From contig JAJYBR010000002.1 of the NCBI GenBank assembly GCA_021778895.1, forward strand, positions 218,386 to 282,385: a stretch of 64,000 nucleotides of DNA. The letters run 5' to 3'. Below, piece by piece: positions 35,774 through 44,216 of the stretch (position 1 is its first letter; each line of letters opens with the position of its first letter). The DNA comes from Actinomycetes bacterium. GTDB lineage: Bacteria; Actinomycetota; Acidimicrobiia; Acidimicrobiales; RAAP-2. Both the position numbers and the translations under genes were made by a program. The notes beneath the pieces are model-generated. The model saw only the letters and a list, made by a program, of their open reading frames with translations. It had not been told where the DNA came from and did not search any database.

Positions 35774-37140
35774 GCGTCTTGCACATCGCGCGCGAGGCGG
35801 GCCGGGCCCGGCGCCAGGAGGTCCCCCGCAGCGCGCTGGCGACACTGACCCCGCGGCCCGAGGGCGCCGACCCCGTCGTGCGCCTGCGCGACGACGCGAC
35901 CGAACGCATCCCCGAGCTCACGGCACTGCGCTTCGCCCGCATGCGTGAGTCACCACTGGCCTTCTTGCGCGGCGCGGCCGTCCTGATGGCCGACGACCTG
36001 GCGAGCGCCCCATCGTCGGGCTTGCGGGTGCAGGCCGCGGGCGACGCGCACGTGAAGAACTTCGGCATCTTCGCCTCGCCCGAGCGCCGCCTGGTGTTCG
36101 ACGTTAACGACTTCGACGAGACGGCGCCGGCACCCTTCGAGTTCGACGTGAAGCGGCTCGTCACGTCGCTGGCCGTGGCGGCCCACGACAACGGCGCGAG
36201 CGACGACGCCGGGGAGGCCATGGTCCGGCACACCGTGCGCGAGTACGTGCGCGCGATGGACCGCTTCGCCGGCTGGGGCCGCCTGGAGGTGTGGTACGCG
36301 GCACTCGACGTGGCCGACGCCTTCGGCGAACTCGGGGGGTTCTTCACTGACGCCACCCGCCGCGACATCGCCGACCTGATCGGCGGCGTCAGCGTCGAGA
36401 GCACCCACCAGCGCTACGCCGACCTGGTCGAGACCGCGACGGGCGAGCCGCTGCTGCGCAGCGACCCGCCGCGCGTGTCCCGGCTGGACGACCTGCTGCC
36501 GCCATCGCCGTGGCGGCGCGAGACCGCCGAGGCGGTGCTGCAGGGCTACCGCACCACCCTGGTCAGCGACCGGCGTGCCCTGCTCGACCAGTTCGTTCTC
36601 CTCGACGTGGCCGCACTGGTCGTCGGGGTGGGCTCGGTGGGCACCGAGGGCTACGCGGTGCTGCTCGCCGGCCGCGACGAGAACGACCTGTTCGCCCTGC
36701 AGATCAAGGAGGCCCGCCGCTCGGTGCTGGCTCCGGCCGACGAGTCCGACCCCGGGGCCCGCGTCGTGGCCGGCCAGCGCCTGATGCAGGCGACGCCCGA
36801 CGCGTTCTTGGGCTGGCATCGCGCCAGCACGCCGCGCGGACCGCGCAGTTTCTACGTGCGCCAGCTCTACGACCGCCAGGCCAGCGTCGACGTGGAGCGG
36901 CTCGACCCCGCGCAGCTGTCGATCTACGGCCGCGCCTGCGCGTGGGTCCTGGCGCGCGCCCACGCGCGCTCGGGCAACGCGGCGGCGATCGCCGGGTACC
37001 TGGGCCACGGCGGACCGTTCATCGACGCGCTGGTCGCGTACGCGACGGCCTACCGCGACCGGACGGTGACCGACCACGCGGCCCTGGTGGCCGCAGCCGC
37101 CGCGGGCCGCGTGCCGGTGCTCGCCGAGCCGGGTGCCTGA
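35770..37140 (+). CDS. DUF2252 family protein
   Basis: 456 residues, GTG start coupled to the preceding gene. Clear family motifs: AFLRGAAVLMADDL, AAGDAHVKNFGIFASPERRL, FDVNDFDETAPAPFEFDVKR and LFALQIKEARRS. The fold is kinase/aminoglycoside-phosphotransferase-like, with GDAHVKNFG and DVNDFDE as probable ATP/metal residues; the substrate is unknown. Pairing with a small membrane transporter-like protein hints at uptake plus modification, but this is inference. Confidence 0.9.
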   Translation: MSVLHIAREAGRARRQEVPRSALATLTPRPEGADPVVRLRDDATERIPELTALRFARMRESPLAFLRGAAVLMADDLASAPSSGLRVQAAGDAHVKNFGIFASPERRLVFDVNDFDETAPAPFEFDVKRLVTSLAVAAHDNGASDDAGEAMVRHTVREYVRAMDRFAGWGRLEVWYAALDVADAFGELGGFFTDATRRDIADLIGGVSVESTHQRYADLVETATGEPLLRSDPPRVSRLDDLLPPSPWRRETAEAVLQGYRTTLVSDRRALLDQFVLLDVAALVVGVGSVGTEGYAVLLAGRDENDLFALQIKEARRSVLAPADESDPGARVVAGQRLMQATPDAFLGWHRASTPRGPRSFYVRQLYDRQASVDVERLDPAQLSIYGRACAWVLARAHARSGNAAAIAGYLGHGGPFIDALVAYATAYRDRTVTDHAALVAAAAAGRVPVLAEPGA

Positions 37141-37163
37141 CCGGTTGGTACGCTGGAGCGGCC

Positions 37164-37236
37164 GGGGACGTAGCTCAGCTGGTAGAGCGCGGGCTTTGCA
37201 AGCCTGAGGTCGTGGGTTCGAGCCCCATCGTCTCCA
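37164..37236 (+). tRNA. tRNA-Ala (anticodon TGC)
   Basis: Acceptor GGGGACG pairs with CGTCTCC with one G-T. Anticodon loop TTTGCAA gives TGC; T loop TTCGAGC. Discriminator A37236 is not followed by CCA, unlike the other tRNAs here. A TACGCT -10 box lies at 37149-37154. Confidence 0.95.
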
Positions 37237-37252
37237 CTGGCGGGGCCGCGGG

Positions 37253-37990
37253 TCAGCGCGGCGCCGGGCGGTGCCGGCTGAGGACCCGGTCGAGCACGAC
37301 GAAGAGCGCGCTCACGGCGTAGGCGCCCACCAGGATCACGACCATGGTGATGAGCACCGAGGCGTAGCCGTAGCGCGCCACGTCGAAGAAGTCGTAGGGG
37401 TAGGTGTGCGTGATGGCGCCGCGCGCCAGCGTGTAGGCGAGGTAGGCGACCGGCACCACGTACACCCGCAGGGACTCGCGCCACGTGTACCACCCCCGCG
37501 GCCCCACGACCAGCCACACCACGAGGGCCAGCGACGGCGTGACGTAGTGCACCAAGGTGTTGATCAGCACGTTGACCGGGCCGATGACCACGTCGGTGGG
37601 CGCGATGAGGGTCACGTAGAGCACGCCGGTGAGCACGATCATCAGCGTCGCGGTGTTGCGGGCGCTGCGCCGGAGCGCCGAGCGCGCGCCGGGGTGCCAG
37701 GCCAGCGAGGTCACGACCAGGGCGATGGCGATGTTGCTCCAGTAGGTGAAGTAGCTGAGGTTGTCCGCCAGCAGCTGCAGCGAGCCGACGACGCCCGCGC
37801 GGTAGGGGCCGAAGAGGCCGTGCTCGATGATCCCGGGGGCGGGATGGATGAACCAGTCGTGCACGATTCGCAGGACCACGCCAGCCCACGCCAGGACCGC
37901 CGACGCGACGAGCAGGCCCCGCTGGGTCGGGGAGAAGGTCGCGCCGGACTCGAGCGCGGGGCGTGCCGGGGCGGCATCCGGCGACGTCAC
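37253..37990 (-). CDS. Pr6Pr family membrane protein
   Basis: 245 residues from the GTG at 37990, overlapping the upstream dehydrogenase stop (GTGA). About six to seven transmembrane helices, with FTYWSNIAIALVV, LIAPTDVVIGPVNVLINTLVH and the THTYPYDFFDV loop typical of Pr6Pr/FAR-17a-like proteins of unknown function. The last 12 residues are basic. Longer frames in this region belong to the dehydrogenase in another frame. Confidence 0.83.
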   Translation of the reverse strand: MTSPDAAPARPALESGATFSPTQRGLLVASAVLAWAGVVLRIVHDWFIHPAPGIIEHGLFGPYRAGVVGSLQLLADNLSYFTYWSNIAIALVVTSLAWHPGARSALRRSARNTATLMIVLTGVLYVTLIAPTDVVIGPVNVLINTLVHYVTPSLALVVWLVVGPRGWYTWRESLRVYVVPVAYLAYTLARGAITHTYPYDFFDVARYGYASVLITMVVILVGAYAVSALFVVLDRVLSRHRPAPR

Positions 37991-38886
37991 CGGGAAAGGC
38001 CCGACAGCGCGCGAATCGCTCGGGCCAAGGCGGCGTTGTCGTCGTCCCCGTAGCCCTGGGCGATCAGCCCATCCTCGAGGGCCGCGGCCAGCGCCGCGAC
38101 CGGCAGGCTGGCCCCGGCGCGCGCGGCCAGTTCCAGGGCGATGCGCAGGTCCTTGCGGTGCAGCGCCAGGCGGAAGCCGAGGGGGTAGTCGTCGTCGATC
38201 ATCCTCTGGGCCCGGTTCGCCAGCACCCACGAGCCGGCCGCTCCCGTGCCGAGCGCGTCGACGACGGCGGCGGGCTCGAGGCCGGTGCGCAGCGCCAGCA
38301 CGACGCCCTCGGCGACCGCCAGGTACGTCCCGGCCAGGATGACCTGGTTCACCGCCTTGGCACGCTGGCCCGCACCGACGGGGCCGAGGTGCACGATGCG
38401 CGAGCCCATCGTCGCCAGGACCGGCTCGGCGGCCCGCACGTCCGCGTCCGCGCCACCGACGAGCATGGTCAGCGTGCCGCGCTGGGCGCCCTCGGTGCCG
38501 CCGGTCACCGGCGCGTCGACGAAGCCGACGCCGCGGGTGCTCAGGCGCGCGGCCGCGTCCTCGGCCACAGCGGGCGCGGTCGTCGAGCAGTCGATCACCA
38601 ATGACTGGGGCGCCAGGCCCTCGGCGAGGCCCCCGGGACCGAAGAGCACGTTGAGCACGTCGGGCCCGTCGCTGACGCAGAGCACGACGACCGAGCAGGC
38701 GGCGGCGAGCTCGCCCGGCGAGGCCGCCTCGGTGACGCCGGGAGCCTCCAGGGCCAGGGGCGTCGACGCATCGCGTCGCCACACGGTGAGGTCGTAGCCC
38801 GCGGCGGCGACGTTGGCGGCCATGGGGCGGCCCATGGCGCCCAGGCCGATGAAGCCGACGCTCGGGCGGCGGGCGGAGGGGGTCAC
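37987..38886 (-). CDS. 3-hydroxyisobutyrate dehydrogenase-like NAD(P) oxidoreductase
   Basis: 299 residues. The Rossmann start is VGFIGLGAMGRPMAANVAAA; then VIDCSTTAP, FVDAPVTGGTEGAQRGTLT (substrate motif), and the catalytic lysine in GAGQRAKAVNQVILAG. Family members oxidise beta-hydroxyacids such as 3-hydroxyisobutyrate or tartronate semialdehyde. The GTG at 38886 follows AAGGAGAG. It may link to valine catabolism, in keeping with the nearby branched-chain importer, but this is only suggestive. Confidence 0.92.
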   Translation of the reverse strand: MTPSARRPSVGFIGLGAMGRPMAANVAAAGYDLTVWRRDASTPLALEAPGVTEAASPGELAAACSVVVLCVSDGPDVLNVLFGPGGLAEGLAPQSLVIDCSTTAPAVAEDAAARLSTRGVGFVDAPVTGGTEGAQRGTLTMLVGGADADVRAAEPVLATMGSRIVHLGPVGAGQRAKAVNQVILAGTYLAVAEGVVLALRTGLEPAAVVDALGTGAAGSWVLANRAQRMIDDDYPLGFRLALHRKDLRIALELAARAGASLPVAALAAALEDGLIAQGYGDDDNAALARAIRALSGLSR

Positions 38887-38939
38887 GGTGCTCTCCTTGC
38901 CGAAGTCTCCGCAGCGTACCGCGCCCGGGGGCGAGATCC

Positions 38940-39854
38940 CTAGGTTCGCAGCACCACGTTGAGCGGCTCGCGACCGTCGTCGAGGCGGGCTATCTGCTCG
39001 GCGAAGAGCCTTAACAGGCGCGGCCGCATGGCCGTGGTGTACCCGCCGACGTGCGGGGTGAGCACGGTCGCCTGGTGGTACAGCGGGTGCCCCGCGGGCA
39101 GCGGCTCGGGATCGACCACGTCGAGGGCCAGGCGCACGCGTCCGGTGGCGCTGAACTCGACCAGCGCGTCGGTGTCGGCTACCGCCCCGCGGGCCACGTT
39201 GACGAGCAGGGCACCCTCGGGCAGGAGCGCCAGGAACTCGCGGTCGACCATCCGGGTGGTCTCGGGCGTCAGGGGGACGGCGACCACGACGATCTCGGAG
39301 TCGGGCAGCACCGCGGGGAGGTCGGCGGTCCCGTAGACCGTGCCGTCGGCGTCCTCGCGGCGGGTGCGGCCCACGCGGCGCAGCTCGACCTCGAAGGGGG
39401 CCAGGCGGGCGGCGATGGCCCGGCCGACGCCGCCCACCCCGATGATGGTGACGCGCCGATCGGCCAGGCTGGCGGTGAAGGGCCGGCTCCAGCGCTCGGC
39501 GTCGGCGTCGCGCACCAGGTCGGGCAGCTGGCGCTGGGCCGCCAGGATGAGGGCGACGGTCAGCTCGGCCGTGGAGGCCTCGTGCACCCCGGCGGCGTTG
39601 GCGTAGACGTGCCCGGCCGGCAGGAAGTCGGCCACGTGGTCGTAGCCGATCGACTGGCTCTGGATGAGGCGCACGTCGAGGCCGGCCAGGCGGCCGAGGG
39701 GCCGGGGCGAACCCATGTAGGGCGGCACGACCATGTCGATGTGGTCGGCCGGTGGCGGTCCGCTCAGGTCCCACACGCGCACGTCGGCTGCGCTGCGCGC
39801 GGCCAGCTCGGCGCTGAGGGTCGGATCGGGGGTCGTGACGAGGAGAGGGCTCAC
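38940..39854 (-). CDS. D-isomer-specific 2-hydroxyacid dehydrogenase
   Basis: 304 residues. NAD site VTIIGVGGVGRAIAARLAPF; catalytic Arg in VNVARGAV, Glu in DVVDPEPLP, and His in TPHVGGYT. It would interconvert 2-oxoacids and D-2-hydroxyacids. The GTG at 39854 lies six bases after TAGCCT (39866-39861 on the minus strand), which itself overlaps the stop of the esterase gene; a leaderless start inside a tightly packed run. Confidence 0.92.
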   Translation of the reverse strand: MSPLLVTTPDPTLSAELAARSAADVRVWDLSGPPPADHIDMVVPPYMGSPRPLGRLAGLDVRLIQSQSIGYDHVADFLPAGHVYANAAGVHEASTAELTVALILAAQRQLPDLVRDADAERWSRPFTASLADRRVTIIGVGGVGRAIAARLAPFEVELRRVGRTRREDADGTVYGTADLPAVLPDSEIVVVAVPLTPETTRMVDREFLALLPEGALLVNVARGAVADTDALVEFSATGRVRLALDVVDPEPLPAGHPLYHQATVLTPHVGGYTTAMRPRLLRLFAEQIARLDDGREPLNVVLRT

Positions 39855-39863
39855 GGGGCCAGG

Positions 39864-40508
39864 CTAGGCGGCGTCCCCGGCGTGCTTGGCCGCAGTCTGC
39901 TGGCGCATCAGCCAGCGCGACAGGCTGGCCACGACCGACGGATCGATGGCGTGGTCACCGGGGTGGCGGTGCGTGACGGCCGTGGCCCCCGCGTCGGCCG
40001 TCAGGTAGCGCCAGGTCCGCTCGAGCAGGTCGTGGGGGATGACCGAGTCCTCGGTCGCCTGGGCGTGGAAGACCTCGAGGCCGGCCAAACGGTCGACGCC
40101 GGTGTCGAGCCCCGCGTCGAAGGGCATCGTCCCGTAGAGCACGGCCAGCGCGCTGACGCGCTCGGGCCGGTCGAGGGCCAGCGCACCGGCCATGGCGGCA
40201 CCGCCCGAGAAGCCCAGCACGATCACCGGGCGACCGGCCCCGATCTCGGCGTCGGCCCACTCCCAGAACCAGTCGAGGGTGGCGCGCAGCGACGCGGCGA
40301 CGGGACGGCCGATCCCCTGGTTCTCGAACCAGGCGTAGCCCCCCGAGGGCAGGGCCACGGGGCCGCGCGGCGCGACGTAGGTGCAGCCGTTGGGCAGCAC
40401 GTCGGCCAGGCCGACGATCTCCTGCTCGGTCGCGCCGCGCCCGTGGAGAAGCACCACGACGGGGGCGTCGGGATCCGCCGAACCGCGCCACAGGGCGACG
40501 GGGCTCAC
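39864..40508 (-). CDS. Phospholipase/carboxylesterase (alpha/beta hydrolase)
   Basis: 214 residues from the GTG at 40508, overlapping the dioxygenase stop (GTGA). Oxyanion-side LLHGRGATEQE; nucleophile elbow GFSGGAAMAG (Ser); Asp near TEDSVIP; His in HPGDHAIDP. It belongs to the YpfH/carboxylesterase group that cleaves short acyl esters. It is translated together with the LigB-type dioxygenase, an arrangement also known from other genomes where a hydrolase follows this dioxygenase. Confidence 0.87.
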   Translation of the reverse strand: MSPVALWRGSADPDAPVVVLLHGRGATEQEIVGLADVLPNGCTYVAPRGPVALPSGGYAWFENQGIGRPVAASLRATLDWFWEWADAEIGAGRPVIVLGFSGGAAMAGALALDRPERVSALAVLYGTMPFDAGLDTGVDRLAGLEVFHAQATEDSVIPHDLLERTWRYLTADAGATAVTHRHPGDHAIDPSVVASLSRWLMRQQTAAKHAGDAA

Positions 40509-41290
40509 GCGGCCTCGCCCTCGACGACGTAGGCGGTCATGGAGAGCGAGCCCATCGTGCAGCCCTCGACGAGGACCGACGGGGTGGCGCCGCGGGCGTC
40601 GGCGACACCGGCGAGGTAGGCCAGGGGCACGAAGTGGTCGGGCGTCGGGGCGCACAGCGCGTAGTCGGCGTCGCTCTGCAGGCGCCCCAGGGCCGTCGGG
40701 TCGTCGGCCAGCAGCTCGTGGGTGCGCTCGTCGAAGCGCTGCGCCCAGTCGTAGCCCTGGTTGTCGGCGTGCCAGGAGATGGCGCGCAGGTTGTGCACGA
40801 TGTTGCCGCTGGCCACGATCATGACGTCGTCAGCGAGCAAGGGGGCGAGTCGGCGTCCGAGCTCGACGTGGAAGTCGAGCGGCTGGGTGGCGTCGATGGA
40901 CAGCTGGACGACGGGCACGTCGGCCTCGGGGAAGATGTGCGCGAGGACCGACCAGGTCCCGTGGTCGATGCCCCAGGACTGGTCGTCGAGGGCCACCGCG
41001 ACGGGCTGCACCACCTCGGCCACCTGGGCCGCCACCTCGGGTGAGCCGGGAGCCGGGTAGTCGAAGTCGAAGAGCTGCTGGGGGAACCCGTAGAAGTCGT
41101 GGATGACCGGCGGGTGGTCCATGGACGTCACCGCGGAGGTGCCCACGTACCAGTGGGCCGAGACCGCCACGACCGCCCGCGGCCGCGGCGCCAGCAGCCC
41201 GAAGGTTCGCCAGGCGTCGGTGAACCGGTTCTGCTCGAGGGTGTTCATCGGCGAGCCGTGCCCGATGAACACGGCGGGCTGGACGGCCAC
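40505..41290 (-). CDS. 4,5-DOPA dioxygenase-like extradiol ring-cleavage enzyme
   Basis: 261 residues, LigB superfamily (YgiD type). Metal residues are His11 (FIGHGSPMN) and His46 (SAHWYVG); the acid-base His lies in GNIVHNLR; later residues include YALCAPTPDHFVPLAYLAG. The family opens catecholic rings; the E. coli relative acts on DOPA, but the true substrate here is unknown. The GTG start follows AAAGGAGGAA. First gene of the pair with the esterase. Confidence 0.9.
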   Translation of the reverse strand: MAVQPAVFIGHGSPMNTLEQNRFTDAWRTFGLLAPRPRAVVAVSAHWYVGTSAVTSMDHPPVIHDFYGFPQQLFDFDYPAPGSPEVAAQVAEVVQPVAVALDDQSWGIDHGTWSVLAHIFPEADVPVVQLSIDATQPLDFHVELGRRLAPLLADDVMIVASGNIVHNLRAISWHADNQGYDWAQRFDERTHELLADDPTALGRLQSDADYALCAPTPDHFVPLAYLAGVADARGATPSVLVEGCTMGSLSMTAYVVEGEAA

Positions 41291-41363
41291 AGTTCCTCCT
41301 TTGGGGCGCTCTCGACCCGCAGCGTACCGGTCACCACCCCGCGACGAGGCGTTCGACCTCCGC

Positions 41364-42302
41364 TCACGACGTTCGGTAGTGCTCCCGCCAGATCAGCCGG
41401 TAGACGCGCACCTTGCGCGGGATGGACCGCAGCCCGGGAATGAAGGGCACCAAGAGCAGCAGCGCCGAGGCCAGCATCATGATGGCCCAGACCTGCACGT
41501 CGGCGTTGGGGCTCGAGGAGAACGGCGGCACCTGGTACCAGAACGTGTACAGCCACAGCCAGGCCTGGCCCGGATAGCTGTCGGTCTCGTTCATCATGCC
41601 CCACTGGTTGCCCAGCAGGTGCTGGCTCTTGGCCAGGTTGGCGAAGTAGGTCCCGTCGGCCACGAAGAGCAGGGGCTTGGTGTAGTTGGTGGTGTAGAAC
41701 CCGTGCCCGGTGACCAGGGCCTGGTCCAGGGCACCGGACCGCGCCATCTGGGTCAGCGAGTTGATCATGACTCCGAGGGGACCGGTGTCCGTGGCCGGCA
41801 CCACGATGTGCCCGTTGCTCCAGGTCATGTGGACGGCGGCGTGGCTGTAGCGCGACACCCAGGTGGCGCGCTGGGCGCTCGAGGCCGTGTGCCACTGGGC
41901 CAGGGCCACGCGCAGCGGGTGGTCGTTGGGCACGCTGGTCAGGGGCGCGATGACGAAGTCCTGGACGGGGTTGACCGGGATGGTCACGCCCACGAGGTTG
42001 GCCAGGTGGAGCGGACCCAGCTCCTGGCCCAGCGATCCGTGGTTGTAGGGGGCGCCGTAGCCGGCGGTGATGGTCGTGCCGTTCAGCTCGCCGAGGGCCG
42101 TCGTGGCGAAGTCGACGGGGTCGGCGTTGGACCACGAGCGGATGGTCACGGCCTTGGTGTCGGGTGAGCCGAAGAGCGTGGCCAGGGCCACGACCAGGAT
42201 CGCCACCACGACGAAGGCGATGGTCCCCTCCTTGATGATGTCGTAGGGGGCGTAGGGACCGTGGTACTCCGGGGCGTCGACGTCGGGGCGGAACCGCTTC
42301 AT
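41364..42302 (-). CDS. Cytochrome b C-terminal (subunit IV-like) protein with large insert
   Basis: 312 residues. Residues ~1-45 hold PDVDAPEYHGPYAPYDIIKE and a first membrane helix; ~45-255 form a long soluble part outside the membrane; then WLYTFWYQVPPFSSSP, which replaces the PEWYFYP-type quinone-site loop, and a last helix VWAIMMLASALLLLVPFIPG with FIPGLRSIPRKVRVYRLIW. This looks like a subunit IV of a b6-type complex opened by a ~200-residue insertion. The ATG overlaps the stop of the cytochrome b N-terminal gene. No Rieske or cytochrome c gene is in the window. Confidence 0.72.
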   Translation of the reverse strand: MKRFRPDVDAPEYHGPYAPYDIIKEGTIAFVVVAILVVALATLFGSPDTKAVTIRSWSNADPVDFATTALGELNGTTITAGYGAPYNHGSLGQELGPLHLANLVGVTIPVNPVQDFVIAPLTSVPNDHPLRVALAQWHTASSAQRATWVSRYSHAAVHMTWSNGHIVVPATDTGPLGVMINSLTQMARSGALDQALVTGHGFYTTNYTKPLLFVADGTYFANLAKSQHLLGNQWGMMNETDSYPGQAWLWLYTFWYQVPPFSSSPNADVQVWAIMMLASALLLLVPFIPGLRSIPRKVRVYRLIWREHYRTS

Positions 42303-42925
42303 GGCTTCTCCGGGGGTGCGTCTTCAAAGGGGGGGACGACGCCGCGCACGCGCACCATCACGACGTGCACGGCCGTCAGGATGACGGCGACGAGCGGGAG
42401 CAGGACGATGTGCCACATCAGCATCTGGCCCAGGTTCAGCACGTTGAAGATGGATCCCGCGCCGGTGGCGTTGATGCCGTCCTTGGCCTGGGTCGAGATC
42501 CACTGGGAGTCGAAGTTGGTCTGGGACACGTACCCGGTGAACGCGGCGGCGATCGAGGTGAGGAAGGTGACCACGCCGGTCATCCAGGTCAGCGCGCGCC
42601 GGCCCCGCCAGGCGGCCATGAAGAACTTGCCCCACAGGTGGATCACCATGGCGAAGAAGAAGACCTCCACGCTCCACAGGTGCAGGGAGTTGACGTAGTG
42701 GCCGACGTCGGACGTGTGCCACCACTGCGGCCCGCGGATGGCCAGCACGAACCCGGTCAGGATGACCATCGAGAGCGCCACCATGGTCGTCACGCCGAAC
42801 ACGTAGATCCACGAGGCCACGTAGGCCGGCTGGGTGTCCGGCAGCACCTTCTCGGGTGGCAGGTGGCCGGTGACGCGGTGGCGCAGCCGCGTCGTCCACT
42901 GGCGCTCGATGTCGGTCGAGCTCAT
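42299..42925 (-). CDS. Cytochrome b N-terminal (cytochrome b6-like) subunit
   Basis: 208 residues, four transmembrane helices. Heme ligands: two His in helix B (HLWSVEVFFFAMVIH) and two in helix D (WHIVLLPLVAVILTAVH), the latter with 14 residues between them as in cytochrome b6. RGRRALTWMTGVVTFLTSIA and AFTGY are the conserved loop and helix C start. It carries electrons from quinol. It overlaps genes on both sides by ATGA, so the three proteins are probably made in fixed ratio. Confidence 0.92.
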   Translation of the reverse strand: MSSTDIERQWTTRLRHRVTGHLPPEKVLPDTQPAYVASWIYVFGVTTMVALSMVILTGFVLAIRGPQWWHTSDVGHYVNSLHLWSVEVFFFAMVIHLWGKFFMAAWRGRRALTWMTGVVTFLTSIAAAFTGYVSQTNFDSQWISTQAKDGINATGAGSIFNVLNLGQMLMWHIVLLPLVAVILTAVHVVMVRVRGVVPPFEDAPPEKP

Positions 42926-43104
42926 CGGCTCTCCTTGCGCCGGTTGCGTCCCGGGAACGGGACCCAGATCGCCGCGACGAAGCAGATGACCATGAGAGCG
43001 ACCACGATCGCGTTGGCGTAACTGATGTACACCCAGCCCCAGTGGATGTAGTGACCCAGATGGTCCAGCGGGAATAGCGCCGCCAGCAGGGGGAGTCCCA
43101 CCAC
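42922..43104 (-). CDS. Small single-helix membrane protein before cytochrome b
   Basis: 60 residues, GTG start; one strong helix (~30-49, IVVALMVICFVAAIWVPFPG) and a basic tail. LDHLGHYIHWGWVYISYAN is rich in aromatic residues and His. Its stop overlaps the start of cytochrome b, which implies a subunit or assembly factor. It resembles no family I know, but the position recalls small subunits of b6-type complexes. Confidence 0.65.
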   Translation of the reverse strand: MVGLPLLAALFPLDHLGHYIHWGWVYISYANAIVVALMVICFVAAIWVPFPGRNRRKESR

Positions 43105-43200
43105 GTTTGCCCCTTCCGTGTGTCCCGACGCCCCAGTGTGTCACGCGGGGGGTCCCGTGGCTAGGGCGGAGTTGATGATGCTCTCAGGCAGACGGGCGGC

Positions 43201-44175
43201 TCAGGTTAGGGGGGCGGGGGTGGGGGCGAGAGCGCCCGCGGCGGCCCGGTCCGTGCGCCGGGTGCCCGGGACGCGGTCGTGGGCGGTCTGCTTGACGTGG
43301 AACTGGGTGACGCCGATGGCCAGCGACACGGCGCCCGCGATGTGGAGCTCGACCAGCACGACGGGGACGTGCGTCGCGTACTGGGCGAAGCCCAGTACGG
43401 CCTGGGCCAGCGCGGTGAGCACCAGGCGCCGCACCCCGTTGCGCATGGCCAGGGGCACCTCGGCGCGCCACACCGACACGGCGAGACCGGCCACCACGCC
43501 GAGGAACAGCATCGCGAGCACCGAGTGGGCCCACGCGGCATCGGCGAACGAGAAGGGCAGGCGGCGGGCCACCAGCTGGCCCTGGGACGAGCCGGCGTGG
43601 GGCCCCGAGCCGGTGGCGGCGGTCCCGGCCAGGACGACGAGGGCGAAGGGGATCCACAGGAGCCGCGCGATCAGGCGGAAGTGCGGGTCGCGGACGTCGG
43701 CGCGCGCGCCGGGCCCGTAGACGTACTTGGAGCGGTGGTACAGGACGGCGCCCACGACCACCATGCCGATCGACAGGACCATGTGCAGCGACACCAGCCA
43801 GGGGTTGAGGCGCGAGTACACGACGAAGGCGCCGAGCACGGCGTCGGCGAAGACGCCGCCCACCAAGAGACCGGCCAGGCCCACGAGGTCCCGACGCCGC
43901 TCGTCGCGCTGCCAGGCGGCGATCAGGGTGGCCACGGTCACCAGCACGAGGAGGATGGTCACGATGCGGTTCGAGTACTCGATGAGCGGGTGGATCGACC
44001 AGGACCCGGTGAGCCGGTGGCCGTAGCAGGTGGGCCAGTCCGGGCAGCCGAGGCCCGACCCGGTCAGGCGGACCGCCCCGCCGGTGAGGACGATGACGAC
44101 CATCGAGACGAAGGAGGCCAGGCCGAACCAGCGGAACTGGGGCGCGGTCACGGTCAGCCGGCGTCGAGGGGCCAC
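43201..44175 (-). CDS. ctaA: Heme A synthase (COX15/CtaA)
   Basis: 324 residues, eight transmembrane helices in two four-helix repeats. Heme ligands and signature: GGAVRLTGSGLGCPDWPTC, HPLIEYSNR (first His), a His in SLHMVLSIG, AWAHSVLAM, and VELHIAGAVSLA. It converts heme O to heme A for cytochrome oxidase. The GTG lies six bases after TAGGCT, so leaderless. It is divergent from ctaB across 41 bp. Confidence 0.93.
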   Translation of the reverse strand: MAPRRRLTVTAPQFRWFGLASFVSMVVIVLTGGAVRLTGSGLGCPDWPTCYGHRLTGSWSIHPLIEYSNRIVTILLVLVTVATLIAAWQRDERRRDLVGLAGLLVGGVFADAVLGAFVVYSRLNPWLVSLHMVLSIGMVVVGAVLYHRSKYVYGPGARADVRDPHFRLIARLLWIPFALVVLAGTAATGSGPHAGSSQGQLVARRLPFSFADAAWAHSVLAMLFLGVVAGLAVSVWRAEVPLAMRNGVRRLVLTALAQAVLGFAQYATHVPVVLVELHIAGAVSLAIGVTQFHVKQTAHDRVPGTRRTDRAAAGALAPTPAPLT

Positions 44176-44181
44176 CCCCGT

Positions 44182-44209
44182 AGCCTAGAGACGGCACGAC
44201 TCGTAGACT
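44182..44209. promoter_or_regulatory. Divergent ctaA/ctaB leaderless promoters
   Basis: A minus-strand TAGGCT (44187-44182) lies six bases before the ctaA GTG. A plus-strand TAGACT (44204-44209) lies seven bases before the ctaB ATG. The two -10 boxes sit back to back in a 41-bp region, so polymerases must compete for it. Confidence 0.65.
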
Positions 44210-44216
44210 GCCCATC

